From Nemertoderma westbladi (taxonomy: Eukaryota; Xenacoelomorpha; Nemertodermatida; Nemertodermatidae): a stretch of 63,066 nucleotides of DNA. Shown here in pieces: positions 63,063 to 63,066 of the stretch. The stretch is from positions 1 to 63,066 of the forward strand of contig JAUCBJ010004843.1 of the NCBI GenBank assembly GCA_032718475.1, read 5' to 3'. A model generated the notes under the pieces. It did not search any database. It had not been told where the DNA came from and was given only the letters and a program-made list of their open reading frames with translations. Position numbers and translations under genes: made by a program. Positions within the stretch are counted from its first letter, which is position 1, and each line of letters starts with the position of its first letter.

Positions 63063-63066
63063 GCCT

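Overview
The window is eukaryotic, almost certainly an invertebrate animal genome, and consists almost entirely of nested and decayed transposable elements. The evidence is the mixture of metazoan families: RTE-type and CR1-type non-LTR retrotransposons, Penelope-like elements with GIY-YIG endonuclease, BEL/Pao and Ty3/gypsy LTR elements and piggyBac transposons. I cannot name the species. No rRNA, complete tRNA gene, CRISPR array or bacterial-style operon was seen. The only host-like gene is a small intronless secreted cysteine-rich peptide present twice (3038-3253 and 30279-30494, both minus strand).

Layout. 1-781: 3' part of a Penelope-like element. 1108-2853: truncated RTE LINE (minus). 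2857-3256: peptide gene copy A. 3670-16207: a segment bounded by piggyBac-like ends (TTAA), holding a BEL/Pao-type LTR element (element A, 4151-15270) that lacks reverse transcriptase and integrase but keeps gag/protease and a long extra ORF region before the 3' LTR. 16208-17861: an unclassified repeat, then a truncated RTE copy with a 52-bp target-site duplication. 18238-23886: inverted repeats around a nearly intact CR1-type LINE (ORF1 18588-19316, ORF2 19652-22942). 24724-25988: piggyBac remnant. 26452-29745: RTE pieces and a chimeric repeat. 30112-30497: peptide gene copy B. 32621-35294: Ty3/gypsy integrase fused to a second piggyBac gene.

36427-56253 holds a minus-strand BEL/Pao element (C) split by two later insertions: a full-length RTE LINE with an uninterrupted ORF (38683-42459, 10-bp target duplication), and a plus-strand BEL/Pao element (B, about 43149-51728, LTRs with variable tandem repeats) whose gag is deleted straight into the integrase tail. 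56268-63062: a chimeric RTE piece, then a second CR1-type LINE split by a Penelope-like element (57027-60578) with pseudo-LTRs and a 12-bp target duplication.

The most interesting observation is an accessory ORF shared by BEL/Pao elements A and B, between the end of pol and the 3' LTR where an env-like gene would sit. In both it reads as a DEDD-type 3'-5' exonuclease-like domain, then three tandem CCHC-type zinc knuckles, then a basic lysine/arginine tail, and in both it is preceded by a non-coding spacer with tandem repeats. The two copies are highly diverged but keep motif order and knuckle spacing. Elements B and C each also carry their own short hairpin motif scattered over LTR and coding regions (nine and seven copies). 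All functional statements come from motif reading only; no database search was possible.
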